Origin: Caenorhabditis remanei
Taxonomy: Eukaryota; Nematoda; Chromadorea; Rhabditida; Rhabditidae
Direction: 5' to 3'
Length of the DNA: 64,000 nt
Assembly: GCF_010183535.1 (NCBI RefSeq)
Contig: NC_071329.1
Span: forward strand, 7,316,001-7,380,000
The notes beneath the pieces are model-generated. The model was not told the DNA's origin, ran no database searches, and worked only from the letters and a program-made list of their open reading frames with translations. The first letter of the stretch is position 1; each line of letters begins with the position of its first letter. Both the position numbers and the translations under genes were made by a program. Positions 44,821 to 54,516 of this stretch are shown piece by piece.

Positions 44821-46615
44821 CTTTGTGGTTCGCGAGCAGACAATTGGTGCACAGTTTCTTGTTCTCCACTATTTTCAGTTTTTGACTCAAACTGAGGTTG
44901 CAGTGAATAGCCGAATGCTCGTTTGAAAAACAGTAGCGACAGAATTTGTATCGGAAATTTTTGTTTCCAAATTTTCCTTTTCTGGTATTTTTGCTGCTGT
45001 CAGCTGTATTGAGTGCGTACACCTCACTAGTCCGGACCATCTGTTTTTTCTTTTCACGTGCCTCTTCCAATGCCCGTTTCTCGGCAAGTGTTCTGTAGGC
45101 GATTCCTACTAGCTCATCGAATGTCCTGTTGTACTCATGATTGTTCTTGAAGACGGGAGCCATGATGCATTCCGGAAGTTTCTTGATGAAGTTGTTGATG
45201 AATATTTGATCATCTACGGCACATCCTTTGTTTCGTAGCGCATTCACGAGAATACGATACTCGTTCATCTCTTTCTCGATTTCTTTGAAGTCCTCCTCCG
45301 AAAACGAGAACTTGTCGATCTTGTCGATGTAGTATTGTTTGTTCTCGCTTTCGCGGTTGAACTGGCGTTCTAGATTATCTCTAAGAAGATAATAATCTGC
45401 CTCGGATATCTTGGTAGACCTCATCATAGTTTTAGCCTCTCCGGTTAAGAGATTCAGGAGCAGGGCATGCTTCATTGTAACTGGGATCGCATCATCCTCA
45501 TGGACGAATAAATCGAACAGTTGTTTGAATACTGCGTATTCCTCGGGATTTCCACTGAATGTTGGGACAGTGTTGGTTACGGTTTGCATAGTATCGGCTG
45601 ATCGGGGAGGAGACGGTTTCTCCTGGTAACACGAGTTGTTAATGTTTTCCGGGATATGGTTATGTTTAGATCTCGGGAACTCGACTCGCTCTTGGTGGCT
45701 TCCATGGATAGGCTCCGTACCGAATACTGGCCTTCCTGTATGGTAGTCGAAGGAAGTGAGGATAGGAGTCGGATTGTGGCTCTTCGGCATATTTGGAGGG
45801 TTGTTGTTGTTTGCACCCTTCGCACGTTGATCCATATCCATTTTTGCTTCCATCGTATTCATTTTTCGTTGCATAGAATTATTCGATTCCAATAGGATCC
45901 GTTGTGAGTTTTCCAATCCATTGAATCGGGAAGTCACAATCTCGGCAAATTCCATCAGTTGTTGTGAAGACATCGAGGATCCATGCTCGAGAACGTTTGA
46001 GCTGGCTGCCACTGGAGATAGCTCGCTACTCTCCGACTCGGCTGAGTTAGAAGGAACCTTTGCAGCTTTACCGGAAGTTGGTTCAGCTTTCTTTCCCGTT
46101 TTTTGAACCGAATGTCCAGTGTTGGCTATCTGGGCCGAATGCCCGTTGCTTTCAGTTGACGACGTGGAGCTGGTTGAGACAACTCGAGGAGCTGGTGACG
46201 AATTCGCTGACGTCACCGGAGGAGTTGCATTGTTTCGAAACAAGTTGATTGCAAGTTTGACCTCCCCCTCGAGAGCTAACACTTGATTGATCAGTGAGTC
46301 GAGTCCACGAAACTCAATATGGGTTTTAATTTCAGCCCGATTAGCCTCAATGACGTTTTGAGCGCATAGCTTTTTGTTGTTCATCAGGAGCTCTTCCGCA
46401 TAGTCCGGAAGGTTTTGGAGCAGCATCAGTTGGTCTGATAGCTTATTGGTGTAACCGTCGAGTACGGTAATATTAGCCTCATTCCTGTCGAAGGTGAGGG
46501 CACGCTCGATTAGCGCTACAAGCGTGCGAGCCTTTGTGAACTCGCGGGTGATGTTCCCCTTGATCGTTTTCATCTCGATGGGTGCACGTTTTGCTTGCTT
46601 GTTCTTCTTAGTCAT
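44657..46615 (-). CDS. BEL/Pao gag protein
   Basis: 652 codons. The N-terminal region is basic and helical, then a Ser/Thr-rich linker (residues ~145-215), then the DUF1759-like retrotransposon gag core (VPTFSGNPEEYAVFKQLFDL, residues ~345-500). The C-terminus has zinc knuckles (CRYCFSNEHSAIHC, CTNCLLANHKVEQC, CFKCQERHHTAHC). Gag forms the particle that packages element RNA. It overlaps pol by 164 bp and pol lies in the +1 frame relative to gag. Confidence 0.9.
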   Translation of the reverse strand: MTKKNKQAKRAPIEMKTIKGNITREFTKARTLVALIERALTFDRNEANITVLDGYTNKLSDQLMLLQNLPDYAEELLMNNKKLCAQNVIEANRAEIKTHIEFRGLDSLINQVLALEGEVKLAINLFRNNATPPVTSANSSPAPRVVSTSSTSSTESNGHSAQIANTGHSVQKTGKKAEPTSGKAAKVPSNSAESESSELSPVAASSNVLEHGSSMSSQQLMEFAEIVTSRFNGLENSQRILLESNNSMQRKMNTMEAKMDMDQRAKGANNNNPPNMPKSHNPTPILTSFDYHTGRPVFGTEPIHGSHQERVEFPRSKHNHIPENINNSCYQEKPSPPRSADTMQTVTNTVPTFSGNPEEYAVFKQLFDLFVHEDDAIPVTMKHALLLNLLTGEAKTMMRSTKISEADYYLLRDNLERQFNRESENKQYYIDKIDKFSFSEEDFKEIEKEMNEYRILVNALRNKGCAVDDQIFINNFIKKLPECIMAPVFKNNHEYNRTFDELVGIAYRTLAEKRALEEAREKKKQMVRTSEVYALNTADSSKNTRKGKFGNKNFRYKFCRYCFSNEHSAIHCNLSLSQKLKIVENKKLCTNCLLANHKVEQCKSQNSCFKCQERHHTAHCTKVGGEQKNGEDIPKSNDSKFFRGKEDGTSDQ

Positions 46616-47561
46616 GATGGGTGGTTGTTGGTAGTTGGAGAGTTGTCGTAGTATTCGATTGAATCGATTGGGACTGAATTCGATTTTCTTGTTTCCCTTT
46701 TGAGATGTCCTTCTTGTTCTGGTTTAGTGACATTTGTCTTGGTTTATTGACCTACGACTGGACTAGTGACCACCGGTATGGTTCATCTCGTTTGGATGTT
46801 TGTGATGTGATATTCGAGTGACCGTTTGTAGCATTTTTGTGGTTGCAAGCCTAGATATTCTGACCACGATCACGAAATGATCAGATATTTGTATGCTCTA
46901 TCGCTTATAGTTCTTATGTAGGTGTTCGGTTATTGATGACTGCAATATCCGAGCCTCTTGTTGATTTAATGAGGTCCCTTTATCGGAGAACACTTGCGGA
47001 AGTTGATATCTGTAGCCTTCCTTGTCAGGTGCAAAGTGCTCCTGGTCCGTCTATCTTTCTTATTTGCTGTACCACTACTTTGGGCCCTTTCATGAGACAA
47101 CAAATAGGATTGACTTTCGAAACCATCCTCAGAATGTCATCAGTGCGATGTTTCGGTGGAGTTTTCCAGGTGCCATGATGTGAGCTATACGATACATCCC
47201 CTGGATCTTCGCTGTCCGAGTTCTGACTGTTTTGAGTATCATCGCACCGTGATTATCACCGATTGTGTATTGTTTTCGTGTCATACAATTTTATGATGTG
47301 TTTAGTTTTTTGAGTTGTTTGAGCTCTTCTTTTGTGTTGCTATAGGAGCTTGTGTTAAGTTCTTGATGATATCGAGTAACCCAAATAGTTATATGATCTC
47401 TTTTTCGAAAAAGTAGTTTCTGCTTAGTGTTCACATTGACTCTTATCCGTTTTTAAACCTATTGTTTATTTTTATATTCTCATAAGACCAACGGGAAACC
47501 TTTTATTGGGTTGAGATTATAGACAAGTTGAATGACGCGAACGAGTAGGTGAGACGAGTTC
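46616..47561 (-). other. Leader between zinc-knuckle ORF and gag
   Basis: About 950 bp of T-rich sequence (as read on the plus strand) without a sense-strand open frame. It is the element's long 5' untranslated region, and packaging signals would be expected here. No structure was resolved. Confidence 0.5.
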
Positions 47562-48092
47562 TCATTTGTCACTTTTCACTTCTGGTTTTTGAACTGTCGA
47601 TGGCATCTTTCCGTATTGGAGTGGGCAGATTGACTTATGATGCATCTCATGGCAGTAGCGACAGGCGTTCTTAGCTGTCTTCGAGCGACATTTTGCGAAG
47701 CTGTGGTTGGAATATAGGCAGAGCTGGCAGTATTTCCTTTGGCGGCACACTTCCATGCGTTCCTTGATTGACTTGTACTTGCTGCAAAATTCAGCTGCAT
47801 GACCAGGGAGCAGGCAAAACAAGCATCCTTTGACGAAACGGTGTCTCTTTTCTTTTGGAGCCTTGCGCACCGGTTGTGCGATTTTTGGTGTAACCCTTCC
47901 TTGAAGACGGGACGAGTTTGCTTCGGTGTTGTTGGCAGCGGGCGTCTGGACGGCAGGCGTCTGGACGGCAGTCGGGTCGATGCACCATGTTGAGGTTCCC
48001 GGTCGATGCACCATGTTGAGGAGGTTTATAGGGTTGGTGAACCCAAACCAACTCAAGAAGTGAAAGGTACGGTTACTTAGAAGGCAAGACAA
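47562..48092 (-). CDS. Extra zinc-knuckle ORF at the 5' end of the retrotransposon
   Basis: 176 codons on the sense strand of the element. The first ~26 codons lie in the 5' LTR and then cross the primer binding site, so the true start may be internal. The middle is a short repeat-derived linker (AVQTPAVQTPA). The C-terminal ~80 residues hold three Cys/His knuckles (CLFCLLPGHAAEFC, CQLCLYSNHSFAKC, CRYCHEMHHKSIC) arranged like the gag tail. It could be a nucleic-acid-binding accessory protein or a remnant of a second gag. No equivalent in BEL elements comes to mind. Confidence 0.55.
   Translation of the reverse strand: MSCLLSNRTFHFLSWFGFTNPINLLNMVHRPGTSTWCIDPTAVQTPAVQTPAANNTEANSSRLQGRVTPKIAQPVRKAPKEKRHRFVKGCLFCLLPGHAAEFCSKYKSIKERMEVCRQRKYCQLCLYSNHSFAKCRSKTAKNACRYCHEMHHKSICPLQYGKMPSTVQKPEVKSDK
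47941..47970. repeat. 15-bp tandem repeat in element leader
   Basis: GGCGTCTGGACGGCA occurs twice in direct succession, encoding the VQTPA repeat of the zinc-knuckle ORF on the minus strand. Confidence 0.85.
47975..48021 (-). repeat. Duplicated PBS / LTR-end junction
   Basis: GGTCGATGCACCATGTTGAG occurs at 47975 and again at 48001. Each copy contains the tRNA-derived GGTCGATGCACCA followed by the first bases of the LTR. Only the outer copy (48001-) leads into the full LTR. Confidence 0.85.
47996..48013 (-). other. Primer binding site, tRNA-Gly type
   Basis: Directly inside the 5' LTR, the sense strand reads TGGTGCATCGACCGGGAA. This is complementary to the CCA end of eukaryotic tRNA-Gly (from memory ...TTCCCGGCCGATGCACCA) at 17 of 18 positions, the mismatch allowing a G-U pair. 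Confidence 0.75.
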
Positions 48093-48491
48093 AGAGGAAT
48101 AGATTAAACGGTTTATTATAGTTACACTTAAGATGATAGATACCTTTTCCTGACGACGAAGAACGTACGGTTCCAGTAGACGACGAACTTGATGATCGAG
48201 AAGCAGGCATGGCGAGGAAAGACGTTCAGAGGTGGCGGCGGTGTAGCTGCGATAACTGATAGATACTGATTAGATGTTTCTCGAGAGCTTCCGTTGACTT
48301 TGCCACGTAGTAGAGGTCGTTCCGGTGAGAAGAAATAGTGCATGTCATTCGGTCAGTGGGTAAGGTAGTTTATCAATCTTTGAGGGTAACGATAAGTTTA
48401 CCGAAGTAATCTTTTTAATTATACGTGAAGGTGTCTTCGAGTAAGACTGACCCAGTTGGGGAAATATGGATGGAATATTATTTCCACGACA
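48014..48491 (-). repeat. 5' LTR of BEL/Pao element
   Basis: 478 bp, the same sequence as 39533-40010 in every block compared. It should carry the element promoter and is followed by the AGCTT target duplication at 48492-48496. Confidence 0.95.
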
Positions 48492-48496
48492 AGCTT

Positions 48497-51400
48497 TGAA
48501 TTTACAAAACTATACTCCTGGAGTACAGAATCCACGAAACATTCTATAAAATTTGTAATTGTGTGACTTGAATGCTTTTCTGAAAGCGGTCCAAACTGTT
48601 ACCAACAAAATAAAGAATTCCCCAAATAAAATGTTGCCCATTTTCAGAGTAATCTCTATTCTTCATTCATCTTCTTACGGCTTGGTCTGATCAAATATCT
48701 GAAATTCGGGTGGGTATCCAGGTGCTCAGAAAGATAGAAAAGGTAAGAGTCACCGGAAATTCGGGACGAATCGAAACGTGTATCAATGAACCTACAAGAT
48801 ACCATTAGATCTAAAGTTGATGACTGATTCCAGAATTTCCAGAAACCTCATAATTTCCAGATTTCCATTACAACTGCTCCATTGTCTTTCGTTGTCTCTC
48901 CACTCCAAATCGAAAACGGAACCGGGATTTCATTTCTTTGTCACAAACAACAAAAAAAAACAAAGAATTCATAAATTTATATAGGTGAGTAGTGAGTACG
49001 CCCCCCTATTTTGTTTTACTCTAATATTCATTGTGTTGTGTCGAGTGAGACATACACACGGGCGGTACCTCGTTTTTTTCCTCCCGCAAATTTCGGAAAC
49101 ACACTTTACGATTTAGGATTTCTCACTTTTTTCATAGTCTCCGACAGACTAGACTTCCGCAAATAATCTGTGCTCTTTGTGTTTTCATGGAATTTCTTTT
49201 CTTGAAATTTCTTTTTGAAAAATAAAACAATTTGATATTTTCTATCTCAAAGTGAGAAAAATGATCCGTGAAATGGTGATACGTGTCTGCGACTAATCAG
49301 TTCTCATCAACTTTTTTCTTCGAAGAAATCAAGGAAGTAACTGGAGAAAAAAAGAAATAAATAGAGTTGAAAAAATAACATTTTTCTCAAGTGGAGACCC
49401 TTTAAGTTTTCAATTCTAAACCGGAAACAGAGACCCGGTCTATTCGGCTTTTTTGCCGGTTTTTTTTTCTTGGAAAATACAAACAGAATAATAGAAAGCA
49501 TAAAAGTTCAGGCCATTTTGCAACTTTTTCCGAATGTTTTTTGTTGGACAGATGAGTTGTTTGTATCTATAATTTATTCCGAGTTATGAGAATTCTGATA
49601 TTGAATTCATATTCAGCAAACAACTGAAATAAACTGAGGTCTGAAATTTTTGAATGAATTATCAGTTGCAACTTTCGCAGTTATGTGCTCAGATTTATTC
49701 TGGTATTTAAAAAAATTATGGTTGACCTGTGAGACCATCAGAAGCCCCCAGAACAGCAAAGATTTATTCAATTCTGAAATTTTTGTTTCCAGATTATAAT
49801 AAAGCAATTTAGTTAATAGACCATCGGTATCCTATTATAGAATTTCTTACTCACTATCTTTTCACCATGTTGATATTTTTCCAAAATTTCAAACTTTCAT
49901 CTCCCGAAACAAGACAGAGAAACAACAAAAGATAGTCTGAAATATGATACGTTCCGCTATCAGGCCACCTTCATTTTTCCGAAAAGTTGAAGGATTATGA
50001 TCTAGGTTCATGTTTTAGTTTTTGAAATTACTTATTGATTGATGAATACAATAGAAATTCAAGAAGGCTTTCTGAAATTTTATGACGAAACGAATGCGAA
50101 TTCCAAAAACTCAAAAGTTCAGATCTCCCCCAATTATCCAACGCATCCTATCATCGAAACCTTTCGAAATTTTCTCTAAAAATAGAATTAATGAAACATT
50201 TTCTGTTTCCAATTCTTTCGATTCCAATCGAAAGTGAAGTGGGCGGGGCACTCTAAGTTAAATTTCCTTCTTCGTCTCCGCTTTTTTCATTCTCGAAATA
50301 GGAAAAGAAAGTGTCCATTTTATTCTTCTTTTTATTTCCCACTTGCTCCTCCTCTCGTTTCTTTTCGAGAGAAACAGAGTTCGAGAATCAAGGAATACAT
50401 CAAACAATTGCATCAAAAACCAACAGCTGTCAGAACACAAAATATATAATCGAGATGTTTTTAAGACAGATTTCAGTCGTGTTTTTTTGAAAATTTGATG
50501 TCTTATTTTCCTAACTTTAGCAGATGGTCCAGATCCTTTTTTATGATTTTCCAGGCCACCAACTCAGAAAAAATGACTAATGCACTTTTTGTTAGTGATT
50601 GACTATTTCTATTAGGTTTACTTGAGTGGTTCCTTAAGAATAAGGAACAAAAAACGAGTTAATTGCTCTGTTTAGTCACGTGGACCTTTTCTATTTTTAA
50701 TGAGCTACTAGCACGGCTTGTTTCTTACAACCGCGCTCTACCGATATTTCTTGGTGGAGCGCAGTTGTAAGGACGGGGCCGAGCTAATTTGACAAACTAG
50801 AATTCAGTAAGATCTTCTTTTTCAAAATCCAATGCGCTGGTCTTCTGGAAATTCTATTCCCGAGATTCAATTTTTCCAAAGTTGAAAAACCAGAGATTGA
50901 GAACTATACCGTGAGATTCCGCAGATCTAATATGACTGATATTCTATAGAATTCTTTCAAATTTAAGAATTTTCAAAGCTTGTTCCTCCAAACGTCAAAA
51001 ATGCTGGTACCTGCACCCACGCTTCTGCAAAAAGTGGCAACAGAGCATACTTGCATTGACTGATCTATTTTTGGTGTAGCCATACATAATTGTGTTTTTT
51101 CTTCTCCTCTCTAATTGGGTTGTTGTTCTTTTTTCGTTTAGTCTTATATGTAGATCGTTTCCAAGTGTATTTCTACAAAAAACCAAAAAATTTCTCTAGA
51201 TTTTTTCAAAAAAAAAAGTTTCCCAAAAAGTTGCGCTTCATTCTCCTGCCACCCTCTTCAAAACTCAGAAGTACATGCACATGTACTCACCTTTTTTTGT
51301 TCAAAAAAAGTAGTTTCCTCTTCTTTTTTCCTGTTGACTTGCCTCTCAGAGACCAATTTTCATGCGAGAGAAAGAGGGACCACCCGCCTACTATTATTGC

Positions 51401-51683
51401 TTGAGTAACTTTTGTCGAATTATTCTTTTTTTCGATTTGTCCATTTTTTAACATGAAAATTTTATACAGCACGCTTCTTTTTTCGTTTAGTCTTAGAGAT
51501 TTTTGCGATCTTCAAAGATCGGAAAAATCTCAACGTTTGCAATAGTACTCCACAGAATTATTAGTTCAAATGTTGAAATTTCATCTGACGCGCTTTTATA
51601 TACTCAATCACCAAGAACTCAGTGGAATTAAAAAAATAAATTTTCAGAAATGCAACTGGCTGGAATTTGCTGATATAATCAGA
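48497..51683. other. 3.2 kb intergenic region, no gene
   Basis: AT-rich with T- and A-runs and short conflicting frames only. It holds a short family-B MITE (50711-50784) and two copies of a 17-19 bp word TTTTTTCGTTTAGTCTTA (near 51,130 and 51,480). Nothing else is supportable. Confidence 0.5.
50711..50784. mobile_element. MITE family B, short copy 2
   Basis: A compact hairpin: TTCTTACAACCGCGCTCTACC on the left pairs with GGTGGAGCGCAGTTGTAAGG on the right, around a short loop, and it ends GCCGAGC. It matches the ends of the copies at 29.9 and 52.4 kb with the middle deleted. Confidence 0.8.
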
Positions 51684-54299
51684 ATGATTATCCTAATTCT
51701 TCTACTGTTTAATGTCGTTTTATCGGTCAGTTTCACCGATGTTCTCCCCAACTTTTCGAAATAAAAAATTCAATTTTTCAGACAAATGTGATAAATGAGG
51801 TATTTTCTAACATTTTTTATTGTTTTATTGCATTTAGCTTCTAGTTTGCTTCTCTAATTAATAGTTGTCTAATTAGTGGCCGAGCTTATGAGTCTGGGTT
51901 TCTAGGCCAGCCAGCTCATTGTCTAGAATTCACAGATTAGAGTTCAGAAGCTTATGATATACAGAACACTTCTAGCTTTTGCATCTATGCTCACATTTTG
52001 AATTTTTCAGATTACCAAATTTTGTTGTTTTCAGAAACTAATCCGTGTGAACGAATGGCACGAAATACCAATAGCTGGAACAGATTATGAAGAAGCATTG
52101 ATTGATTTTCATTTATTTGCCACGTGTGAAAAGTAAGTCAAAACGGAGAAAAATCAATTGATAATTCCACATCTTTCAATACACAACTTTTTGGAGTCGG
52201 CGTCAATGTAGGTGTTGCAATTGGTACGGCAAACGTCCATCGTTTTGATGGCCTAGAAAGTGATTAGTTGGCTTTTTTCAAGTTTCGTTCTAAGCCCGAT
52301 CTGACCAACTTTAAATATTACAGTAACTCAAACTGTATCACAGTAATCTCCAGCACTTGGTTGCCAGAAAAATCAATCAGAAACAAAATGAGTACAGTAT
52401 CCTATGATTCAAATTAATACCACGGCGCGCTTCTTACAACCGCGCTCTACCGAAACCGAAGAAAATTATGTGCGAAATTGAGAGAATCGGAGAAAAAGAG
52501 ACATTTTTCAAGGAGATTTCGGTGGAGCGCAGTTGTAAGAACTGTGCCGAGCAAATACAGTAATCCCATCGAATTTCATCCCTTAAAATCAACCCCAAAA
52601 TCTGAGATTTCCTCACCTGGCTTATCACGATCAAAGCCACAAACAAAAGAATAAGGAAAAGGAATTTCATATCGAGTTAGTATTGATTCGATCAAATGAT
52701 TTCTTCTTTCTCACCCAGAACCAGACGAAATAACAGCTGACATCCCCAACTCTCTCCTCCTCCTTCTCCACACTTTTTTTCATTTCAGATTCTCCGTTTT
52801 GTTCGCCACAGAAAAAGAGGGAGCGAGTCGATTCGAGTTCACTTATTATGATATTGCATTGAGAAAAATAGATGTTCAATCAGTGATGACAGATCAAGTA
52901 CACATACCAGAGACACCGAAAGTGATCGGATCGTGCCGAGAGAATAATCGGAAGATTTTGAGGGCGAAGGTGAGAATATTGGAAAGATGGACATTATATT
53001 TCAAAGATAAAACAGAACTGAAAAAACATCCGGACTGAAAAAACAGAAATACGGTAGCTTCAGACAGATACAGAAAAACAGAAATTACGTGATCACTCTC
53101 GGATTTTTTGTTGGAAATGCCTATTTTTAGATATGCATTCCAGGATAATTGTCAGGGAATCCCAATTATTGGTGTGTCTTTGAAACAAGTCTATAGCTAC
53201 AATTTTGTAGTCGATAACTTGTTTTTACGATTCTTTCCTAACCAGTTACAGTACTGGTCAATAGGGTAAGAACTTCGGCCGTTTTCAGTTAAAATTGTCC
53301 AACTTTGAGAGTGTGTCATGGTAATACTGATTTTCACACCTAGTTGATTTTAATGAATTATACAGATCAAAAGAAGAACTTCATTTGTGTAGTTGACAAC
53401 TTTTTTGTACGGACACTCCCTAGAGAGTTATGATCATTTTAAGAAGACAGCTCAAAAATCGCACTTTTTACACTGAAATGGTACAACTTGAAGGAGAAAT
53501 CACTTTGTCAATATATAACTCTCTAGGAAATGCTCGTACAAAAAAGTCGTCAACTTCAAAAATGAAGCTCTACCTTTGATCTGTATGATCCATCAATAAC
53601 CTCTACTGGGTATGACAATCAGAATTACCTTGACACACTCTCAAAGTTGGACAATTTCAACTGAAAACAGCCAAAGTTGATAACCTTTTGGGCGGTACTG
53701 TACATACATCCAGTCAGATTTACATACAACTTCTGAATACTCTTAAACTCACATTTAATTTTCAGATCCGTACTTCCAACGACACGATAACATTCAAAAT
53801 CGATGATCAACTAATACGTCGTCCATTCGATTCATCCCTTCATAAAATCAAAATTCTGATTCCCCAAAGTGTCGCCTGTTGCCTAATACGTGCTCTATTC
53901 CTCAGTAACGCTGATCTCGAAGCGTACACTTCTGTATCCACTAGATTTGTGACTTCATCTAGATCTGCGTCTTCTAAACGAATTCTAGAAGTTTTCGAGT
54001 CAACACCCCCTTCCACGTCACCAATTCCAACTACAACAACTTCTGAAACAGTGGATGCAAACAAATGGAGTAAATTCACATTAGGAAAGAATCCGACAGT
54101 GAGTAGCAGTACGAGTGAACCGAAACCAGAGGGATCATGGACACATGCAGTTAACAAGGAATGGTCGATTACTTTTGTTCTTTGTTCAATCATTGTTTGC
54201 ACTATTATGCTATTTCTTGCCGTATTCGGAACATTTACCGTATTTTATCTGATGACTAAACCGAGAGGAGGCAAGTCTCCATACTCAGTTGATGCCTGA
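51684..54299 (+). CDS. Small type I membrane protein, family not recognised
   Basis: Five exons (51684-51725, 51782-51799, 52035-52132, 52789-52969, 53766-54299) total 873 nt, or 290 residues. The first exon is a signal peptide (MIILILLLFNVVLS). The ~180-residue extracellular part has a Trp-rich beginning (VNEWHEIPIAGTDYEEAL) and a Tyr-rich core (FEFTYYDIALRKIDVQS), then a Ser/Thr/Pro stalk (TPPSTSPIPTTTTSE). A single membrane span follows (VLCSIIVCTIMLFLAVFGTF) with a short basic tail (KPRGGKSPYSVDA). Introns 3 and 4 are long because each carries a MITE. Its stop lies 218 bp from the rrf-3 stop, in convergent orientation. Confidence 0.7.
52423..52552. mobile_element. MITE family B, copy 3
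   Basis: The left GCGCTTCTTACAACCGCGCT and right AGCGCAGTTGTAAGAACTGT, ending GCCGAGC, form the inverted ends. The interior closely resembles the 29.9-kb copy. It lies in intron 3 of the type I membrane protein gene. Confidence 0.85.
53247..53702. mobile_element. Palindromic Tc1/mariner-like MITE, copy 4
   Basis: The ends are TACAGTACTGGTCAATAGGG and CCTTTTGGGCGGTACTGTA. The arms are long: AAAATTGTCCAACTTTGAG on the left and CTCAAAGTTGGACAATTT on the right. This is the best-preserved member of the family and lies in intron 4 of the type I membrane protein gene. Confidence 0.85.
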
Positions 54300-54516
54300 A
54301 GCTTTTCTTCTTTTTCCTAACAAAATGTGATCTCTTACAAATTTTAATTTTATTACAACCGGAACCAAAAGTCAATAAATATATCACTAAAACACGTATT
54401 TGGGGACATATAGGACAAGAAAAGGAACAAGTATGGAACATGATAAAAAAAAGGAAAAACTTCAATAAACTATACACGTTTTAGGAGATGAATTATGGAT
54501 AAAAAGAGAAAAGTTA

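Larger units (their letters stand above)
39533..48491 (-). mobile_element. BEL/Pao LTR retrotransposon, near complete
   Basis: A 8,959-bp element with two 478-bp LTRs, AGCTT target duplications, a tRNA-Gly-like primer binding site, gag, and a full pol with protease, reverse transcriptase, RNase H and integrase in that order. That order with the YVDN reverse-transcriptase box marks BEL/Pao rather than Ty1/copia or Ty3/gypsy. The LTRs look identical and the long frames are open, so the insertion is young. Oddities are a frame change between gag and pol, an extra zinc-knuckle ORF next to the 5' LTR, and a pyrimidine tract where a sense-strand purine tract is expected before the 3' LTR. Confidence 0.95.
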
